A DNA stretch of 10,632 nucleotides from Gammaproteobacteria bacterium (lineage in GTDB: Bacteria > Pseudomonadota > Gammaproteobacteria > Granulosicoccales > Granulosicoccaceae): positions 1 to 10,632 of the forward strand of contig JAHQVR010000222.1 in assembly GCA_019634245.1 (NCBI GenBank). Reading direction: 5' to 3'. Shown here in pieces: positions 6,698-10,632 of this stretch (the stretch's first letter is position 1; each line of letters starts with the position of its first letter). The translations under genes and the position numbers were made by a program. A model generated the notes under the pieces. It searched no databases and was not told where the DNA came from. It saw only the letters and a program-made list of their open reading frames with translations.

Positions 6698-8371
6698 TCA
6701 GGGAGTCGCTTTTTTGGATTTTTCCGGCGTATCACCCAATACAAGTCGCGTAATGTAGTACTGCTGCATAATGGACAACGTGTTGTTAACCACCCAGTAC
6801 AACACCAATCCGGCGGGGAAAAACGCGAAGAAAATACCAAACACCAATGGCAGGAATTGAAACACCTTGGCCTGTATGGGATCAACCGGTGCCGGGTTTA
6901 ACTTCTGCTGGATATACATGGTGGCGGCCATGATAAAAGGCAGAATAAAAAACGGATCGCGAATCGACAAATCCTTGATCCAGCCAAGCCATGGCGCTTG
7001 CCGCAACTCAACACTTTCTAACAACACCCAATACAACGCGATGAACACCGGTATTTGCACCAGCATCGGGAAACAACTCCCCAGCGGATTGACTTTTTCT
7101 TTCTTATACAACTCCATCGTCGCCTGACCCATCTTAGCGCGATCGTCACCGTGTCTTTCTTTGAGCGACTGAAGTTTAGGCTGCAGCTTCTTCATGCGGG
7201 CCATCGATCGATAACCGGCCTCGGAGAGTTTGTAAAACACCGCCTTTATCAAAAAAGTGGTGCCGATGATGGCCCAGCCCCAGTTACCCAAATAGCCATG
7301 CAAGGTTTTGAGCACCCAGAACAGCGGTTGCGCGAGAATCGTTAGCCAGCCGTAATCGACCGTAAGCTCAAGATGCGGCGCAGCGGCCGAGAGCTTCTCC
7401 TGAATTTTCGGTCCGATGTAGGCTTTGGTGCTGAAATTTCCCTGACTGCCCGCAGGAATGGTTTGACTGCCACTGACCATACCGACGACATAACGATTTT
7501 CATTTTGAAGATATAGCGTATAGGCCTTGTTGGTCTCATCGGGAAGTGGTAACCAGGCAGAGGCAAAGTAATGTTGAATCATGGCCACCCAGCCGTTAGT
7601 GACATCAATATCGAGATTCTCATCTTCGATATCGCCAAACGACACTTTGCTGTAGCGATCTTCTTCGGTGCTTACCACCGCACCAATGTAGGTGTTCAGA
7701 AACTGTTGTTTTTCATCCTTGGTACCCGGCTTACGTTTGAGCTGGCGGTATTGATTCGCCACCCAGTCAGTATCGGAGGTGTTTTGAATGTCATAGTTAA
7801 CCACCACCTCGTAACTGCCACGAGTAAACGTCAGTGTTTTAGTGACTGTGATTCCATCGGCTTCCCAAGTGAGAGGCACGTCTAAAGTATCGCTCTCGCC
7901 CATGGTGTAACTTTCCTGGACGCTGGTCATGATTTCCCGGTGTGTTGGCGCTTTAACCCCTTTTCTGGATTGAAGACCTGATTCGGCCACCAGAAAATGG
8001 GCGGGGTCACTGCTCATTAACGAAAACGGCGTTTCACTGTCCTTAATGGAGACCGGGTAATCGATTAGCTGAACATGGGTGATCGTGCCACCTTGCGTGC
8101 TGATCTGAACATCGATGATATCGGTGGTGACCGATATCGATCGCGCTTCCGTGCTGGTGGCTGTAGCCGTGGCCGCGGCCGCGTTACCGGCAGCCGCGGC
8201 GGGCAGATCGGCCGGTGCTTCCACAACTGTGGTGGTTCCATCGGCATTGGTCACCGTAGTAGTTTCGGTCACCACAGGCTCGGGCGTCCGATAATCCATG
8301 ATCCACTGGTTGTAGAGCATCAGCCCTACCAGGCTCAGCGCCACATAAAGAAGAATGCGTTGCTGTTCCAT
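6698..8371 (-). CDS. yidC: Membrane protein insertase YidC
   Basis: YidC inserts and folds inner-membrane proteins, alone or with SecYEG. The start at 8371 gives [19 protein letters not shown], the classic N-terminal anchor of Gram-negative YidC, and 557 residues, the normal length. An Ala/Thr-rich linker (about 45-75) leads to the large periplasmic domain (to about 335). The conserved membrane core spans about 341-545, with a positively charged groove residue (K376, where E. coli has R366), the cytoplasmic hairpin GYRSMARMKKLQP, and FFPAGLVLYWVVNN near the end. A longer reading to 8419 would run into yidD and lacks family support. The ATG overlaps the yidD stop by one base (TGATG), indicating translational coupling. 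Confidence 0.98.
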   Translation of the reverse strand: MEQQRILLYVALSLVGLMLYNQWIMDYRTPEPVVTETTTVTNADGTTTVVEAPADLPAAAAGNAAAATATATSTEARSISVTTDIIDVQISTQGGTITHVQLIDYPVSIKDSETPFSLMSSDPAHFLVAESGLQSRKGVKAPTHREIMTSVQESYTMGESDTLDVPLTWEADGITVTKTLTFTRGSYEVVVNYDIQNTSDTDWVANQYRQLKRKPGTKDEKQQFLNTYIGAVVSTEEDRYSKVSFGDIEDENLDIDVTNGWVAMIQHYFASAWLPLPDETNKAYTLYLQNENRYVVGMVSGSQTIPAGSQGNFSTKAYIGPKIQEKLSAAAPHLELTVDYGWLTILAQPLFWVLKTLHGYLGNWGWAIIGTTFLIKAVFYKLSEAGYRSMARMKKLQPKLQSLKERHGDDRAKMGQATMELYKKEKVNPLGSCFPMLVQIPVFIALYWVLLESVELRQAPWLGWIKDLSIRDPFFILPFIMAATMYIQQKLNPAPVDPIQAKVFQFLPLVFGIFFAFFPAGLVLYWVVNNTLSIMQQYYITRLVLGDTPEKSKKATP

Positions 8372-8619
8372 CAGGATTGAATCTCGCGAGTGGGTGATTG
8401 AGCATCCTGGCAGCCGCATTTTTCAGGCACCGGATCAAAACCACCTAATGAAAACGGATTACACCGAACGATGCGCTTGACCGCCAGCCAGCCACCCTTC
8501 CAGGGCCCAAATCTTGACACGGCTTCGCTGGCATACTGGGAACAGGTTGGATAGTACCGACAATGAGGTGGCAGGAACGGGCTAATCCAACGGCGGTAGA
8601 TTGATATGAGTCGCAGCAT
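8371..8619 (-). CDS. yidD: Membrane protein insertion efficiency factor YidD
   Basis: YidD is a small inner-membrane-associated protein that helps YidC-dependent insertion. The 82-residue product shows the whole family signature: [20 protein letters not shown] near 7-26, SQYASEAV, the Trp/Gly-rich turn, RIVRCNPF near 49-55, GGFDPVP near 59-65, and Cys residues at 20, 26, 53, 68 and 70. It starts 11 bases after the rnpA stop and overlaps yidC by one base, within the conserved rpmH-rnpA-yidD-yidC-mnmE order. Confidence 0.97.
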   Translation of the reverse strand: MLRLISIYRRWISPFLPPHCRYYPTCSQYASEAVSRFGPWKGGWLAVKRIVRCNPFSLGGFDPVPEKCGCQDAQSPTREIQS

Positions 8620-8630
8620 AGTGTTGTGGC

Positions 8631-9029
8631 TTAATGTCCGACCTTAATCACCTGTTTCCAAAGCTTATCCAGTGCCACCCGCAATTCGGCAGCACTCGCC
8701 TGAGCAGCAGCGTCTCTATTCATCACCACTACATCCAACCCCGACAAAGAGCCTCTATGATGCCGGAAGGACTCTCTGGCTATACGTTTGATACGGTTTC
8801 GCGTTACCGCGTGTTTCGCTCGCTTCTTCGCAATGGCTAACCCCATTCGAGCCGTATCGCGCGAATGAGGGTGCACCAGCACCTGCCAGTATTGATCCGA
8901 GCACCGACGACTCCTTCGAAACACGGCCCCATACGCCGCTTTATCTAGCAACCGTGCATGACGAGGAAATGACGTCGAAACGGACTGGTTCTTGGGGAGG
9001 CGCTGCTGGGTCACATCTTCCAGCGGCAC
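8631..9029 (-). CDS. rnpA: Ribonuclease P protein component RnpA
   Basis: RnpA binds the catalytic RNase P RNA and assists 5' maturation of pre-tRNAs. Residues 21-37 match the family start ([17 protein letters not shown]). The RNR signature [14 protein letters not shown] lies at 76-89, followed by LDVVVMNRD. The product is 132 residues from a GTG at 9029, somewhat longer than needed at its N-terminus. The ribosome-binding site is weak, so a downstream GTG at 9014 cannot be excluded. It lies 29 bases after rpmH in the same transcript. The RNA partner gene rnpB is not in this window. Confidence 0.95.
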   Translation of the reverse strand: MPLEDVTQQRLPKNQSVSTSFPRHARLLDKAAYGAVFRRSRRCSDQYWQVLVHPHSRDTARMGLAIAKKRAKHAVTRNRIKRIARESFRHHRGSLSGLDVVVMNRDAAAQASAAELRVALDKLWKQVIKVGH

Positions 9030-9058
9030 GGAAAACCACTGGGCTCTTCAATGATGCG

Positions 9059-9193
9059 CTAGGCGCTCAGTCGCGCTCTACCCTTTCGACGTCGAGCTCG
9101 CAACACGGCTCGGCCACCTCGGGTAGCTTTTCGGGCACGGAAACCGTGGGTTCGAGCTCTCTTAATGCGACTTGGCTGGAATGTACGTTTCAT
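9059..9193 (-). CDS. rpmH: 50S ribosomal protein L34
   Basis: This 44-residue, highly basic protein of the large ribosomal subunit matches L34 along its full length. It begins [19 protein letters not shown], continues [19 protein letters not shown] and ends in the family's RLSA followed by TAG. It is the first gene of the operon, preceded by a strong promoter and a short leader. It lacks an obvious Shine-Dalgarno. Confidence 0.98.
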   Translation of the reverse strand: MKRTFQPSRIKRARTHGFRARKATRGGRAVLRARRRKGRARLSA

Positions 9194-9215
9194 GTTGACT
9201 GTAACCGGTAACGGA

Positions 9216-9231
9216 GCCCGGTTGCTCGGGC
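9216..9231 (-). promoter_or_regulatory. Hairpin in the rpmH leader
   Basis: GCCCG and CGGGC form a 5-bp GC-only stem with a 6-base loop in the leader RNA of rpmH, about 22 bases before its ATG. It is not followed by a T run, so it is not a terminator. It could stabilise the mRNA or modulate translation. Confidence 0.4.
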
Positions 9232-9247
9232 GATAAGCGAACCCGCA

Positions 9248-9276
9248 ATATTAGGCAAATCTAACTCTGAGGTCAA
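9248..9276 (-). promoter_or_regulatory. Strong sigma70 promoter of the rpmH operon
   Basis: On the − strand TTGACC (9271-9276) and TAATAT (9248-9253) are separated by exactly 17 bases, close to the sigma70 consensus. Transcription should begin near 9241, giving a leader of about 48 bases before rpmH. It is likely the main promoter for rpmH, rnpA, yidD, yidC and mnmE. Confidence 0.8.
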
Positions 9277-9667
9277 TCATGATCGGAAGAAATTTGGACA
9301 CAAGTGTTGGGCTCGAAATCGGGGTCTTCGGGTTCAGCTATTTTCGGAAAACCGCAATGAACGCAGAAGCGATCAAAAGATCCCGATCATTGGTGAGATT
9401 AAAAAACGATGCATCACTCATCAGCACGATAGCTTTAATCGCCACTTGGACATCCGTGAATTTCGCCGCCAGACGATACATCGGTTGATTTTTAATCGGT
9501 GTTTTTCGCACCGACAATTCACCTGTACAACCGCTCATTAACACTGTTCAAAATAAACCCTGACACCTTCAACAACAGGTCCTTTTTTAACCGTGATGAG
9601 CAATAAATAACAGGCCGCAACAAATTAAAAAACCCCTATTTTTACGGTGTTTTTGCGTACTTATGAT

Positions 9668-9695
9668 TTGTCAATAGCGTTTCGAAAAATATACT
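9668..9695 (+). promoter_or_regulatory. Sigma70-type promoter of dnaA
   Basis: TTGTCA (9668-9673) and TATACT (9690-9695) are separated by 16 bases. The predicted start is near 9702, giving a dnaA leader of roughly 148 bases. The perfect DnaA box begins two bases downstream of this start. Confidence 0.7.
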
Positions 9696-9703
9696 CGTTG
9701 AAC

Positions 9704-9712
9704 TTATCCACA
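9704..9712 (+). promoter_or_regulatory. Perfect DnaA box TTATCCACA
   Basis: This is the consensus high-affinity DnaA box (TTATCCACA), immediately downstream of the predicted dnaA transcription start. Bound DnaA there should block its own promoter, the known autoregulatory logic of dnaA. It may also serve as an origin element. Confidence 0.85.
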
Positions 9713-9750
9713 GACTTAGCGTAACCTTCTCGGCCCGATCAATTGCGGGT

Positions 9751-9780
9751 AATTGCAACGTCTGGTTGCAGCAATTTTTT
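9751..9780 (+). promoter_or_regulatory. Possible attenuator hairpin in the dnaA leader
   Basis: AATTGCAAC (9751-9759) can pair with GTT (9765-9767) and GCAATT (9771-9776), with a 3-base bulge, and is followed by T to 9780. A second AATTGC (9741-9746) just upstream could compete for the same GCAATT arm. The stem is AT-rich and weak, so this is a tentative attenuation-like structure. Confidence 0.3.
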
Positions 9781-9849
9781 GGCACTGATTCATGAGTTTT
9801 TTACGAGTACATAGTAAGTGGTTGTTATGGCAGAGAGTGGGATAAAAAA

Positions 9850-10632
9850 TTGAGTGCTTCGCTATGGGACAGTTGCCTGTCAAGGTTAGAAACGGAGCTT
9901 TCAGAACTTCAGTTAAACACCTGGATTCGGCCGCTACAGGCCTATCAGACCGATGCCCGACTGTGCATTATGGCCCCTAACAGATTTGTGCTGGATATGG
10001 TCCAGAATAACTACTACCCACGAATCCAAGAGTTGGTCGCCAGCCTCTCTGACTTTGATGAACTCGAAGTTGAGCTGGTCATAGGCACGGGTGCTGAACC
10101 CACGTTGAGTCCATCCGCAGCCTCTCTGGCGCAGGATTCTCCTGCAGCTGCCATTAATAGTTCTAGCACCCATATAGCCGTAGAAACTCCGCATTCTCTA
10201 GGCTTTGCACCGGCTCATTCGCAAGTGGCCTCAACCGTCACAGGACACGATTCTCGATTAAATCCGCTGTTCACTTTTGACTCGTTGATAGAAGGTAAAT
10301 CCAATCAGTTGGGACGTGCCGCGGCCATGCAAATTGGCTCTAATCCTGGCAACGCGTACAACCCATTCCTGATCTACGGCGGTTCTGGCCTGGGTAAGAC
10401 CCACTTAATGCAATCGATCGGTCACTCGATCATGGCCCAGCAACCCGATGCCAAAGTGCTCTATCTGAATTCAGAGCGTTATGTCGCTGAGATGGTCAGT
10501 GCCATCCAGCACAGCAAAATGAACGAATTTAAGCGGTTTTATCGGAATCTGGACGCCCTGCTCATCGATGATATTCAGTTTTTTGCCGGCAAAGAGCAGT
10601 CCCAGGAAGAGTTCTTCCACACGTTTAATGCC
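9850..10632 (+). CDS. dnaA: Chromosomal replication initiator DnaA, N-terminal part
   Basis: DnaA is the AAA+ ATPase that binds DnaA boxes and opens oriC. The 261 visible codons run off the right edge. The start is TTG at 9850: the frame is closed by a TGA at 9793-9795, no ATG or GTG lies between, and the resulting MSASLWDSCLSRLETELS aligns with the usual DnaA N-terminus. Domain I is about 1-78 (W6, W25-I-R-P). A Ser/Ala-rich variable domain II spans about 80-135. The AAA+ domain III begins at LNPLFTFDSLIEGKSNQ (137 onward), with Walker A GGSGLGKT at 177-184 and Walker B LLIDD at 237-241. The DNA-binding domain IV lies beyond the window. It is divergent from rpmH and likely autoregulated through the DnaA box at its promoter. 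Confidence 0.98.
   Translation, partial: MSASLWDSCLSRLETELSELQLNTWIRPLQAYQTDARLCIMAPNRFVLDMVQNNYYPRIQELVASLSDFDELEVELVIGTGAEPTLSPSAASLAQDSPAAAINSSSTHIAVETPHSLGFAPAHSQVASTVTGHDSRLNPLFTFDSLIEGKSNQLGRAAAMQIGSNPGNAYNPFLIYGGSGLGKTHLMQSIGHSIMAQQPDAKVLYLNSERYVAEMVSAIQHSKMNEFKRFYRNLDALLIDDIQFFAGKEQSQEEFFHTFNA

Larger units (their letters stand above)
9194..9849. other. rpmH-dnaA intergenic region, candidate oriC
   Basis: These 656 bases without a supported gene lie between the divergent rpmH and dnaA genes, where several gammaproteobacteria such as pseudomonads have oriC. I see one perfect DnaA box (9704-9712), an AT-rich stretch around 9585-9700, and GATC sites at 9281, 9371, 9379, 9385 and 9737, three of them within 18 bases. 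It also holds two opposed promoters and a possible dnaA leader hairpin. With only one consensus DnaA box, origin function is not proven; the region could be only the dnaA control region. Short open frames here lack family resemblance. Confidence 0.45.

Noticed and set aside
8372..8419. A longer N-terminus for YidC starting at 8419.
   Set aside because: The extra 16 residues lie inside yidD and precede the classic MEQQR start of the family.
9279..9488. A 69-residue + strand frame in the same gap.
   Set aside because: It has no ribosome-binding site and no recognisable motif, and overlaps the −35 region side of the rpmH promoter.
9338..9544. A 68-residue − strand frame in the rpmH-dnaA gap that starts with a lipobox-like MSGC.
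   Set aside because: It starts with GTG, has no evident ribosome-binding site, hydrophobic signal core or family resemblance, and lies in the candidate origin region.
1..10632. CRISPR arrays, tRNA or rRNA genes, insertion sequences.
   Set aside because: No regularly spaced short DNA repeats, tRNA-like or rRNA sequences, transposase frames or terminal inverted repeats were seen on either strand. The only DNA repeat found has two copies.

Overview
This window looks like the chromosomal dnaA / replication-origin neighbourhood of a gammaproteobacterium. The evidence is the order dnaA (right, + strand) divergent from rpmH-rnpA-yidD-yidC-mnmE (− strand), the long YidC with a periplasmic domain, and an LpxL/LpxM-family lipid A type acyltransferase. 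Base composition is moderate. A marine or environmental lineage is plausible, but I cannot name a genus.

Right part (about 5333-10632): conserved core. dnaA starts at an unusual TTG codon and runs off the right edge. It has a good sigma70-type promoter with a perfect DnaA box lying at the predicted transcription start. A 656-base intergenic region separates it from rpmH, which has its own strong divergent promoter (TTGACC-17-TAATAT). rpmH, rnpA, yidD, yidC and mnmE follow closely. yidD and yidC overlap by one base, and mnmE begins six bases after yidC stops. Together they encode ribosomal protein L34, the RNase P protein, two membrane-protein insertion factors and a tRNA-modification GTPase.

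Left part (about 1-5332): accessory genes, all on the − strand. In many gammaproteobacteria mnmG (gidA) follows mnmE; here other genes do. First comes a two-gene unit: an 807-residue multidomain protein, and immediately after its stop codon a GTG-started LpxM-like acyltransferase whose catalytic histidine is replaced by asparagine. The large protein has a degenerate HExxH-type metallopeptidase-like domain, a hydrophobic central region and about eight 45-residue helical repeats. Next is an unrelated 232-residue protein with a Gly/Ser-rich hinge, closed by an intrinsic terminator. At the left edge is a partial lipoprotein with beta-propeller-like repeats, transcribed from its own promoter.

An exact 21-base repeat lies upstream of both the 807-residue and the 232-residue gene in the same orientation. 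This suggests that the two units are co-regulated and may belong to one system. The best candidate for something undescribed is therefore the 922-5235 segment: a secreted- or effector-like protein, a histidine-less acyltransferase homologue and a small partner. Its function is not established by the sequence.
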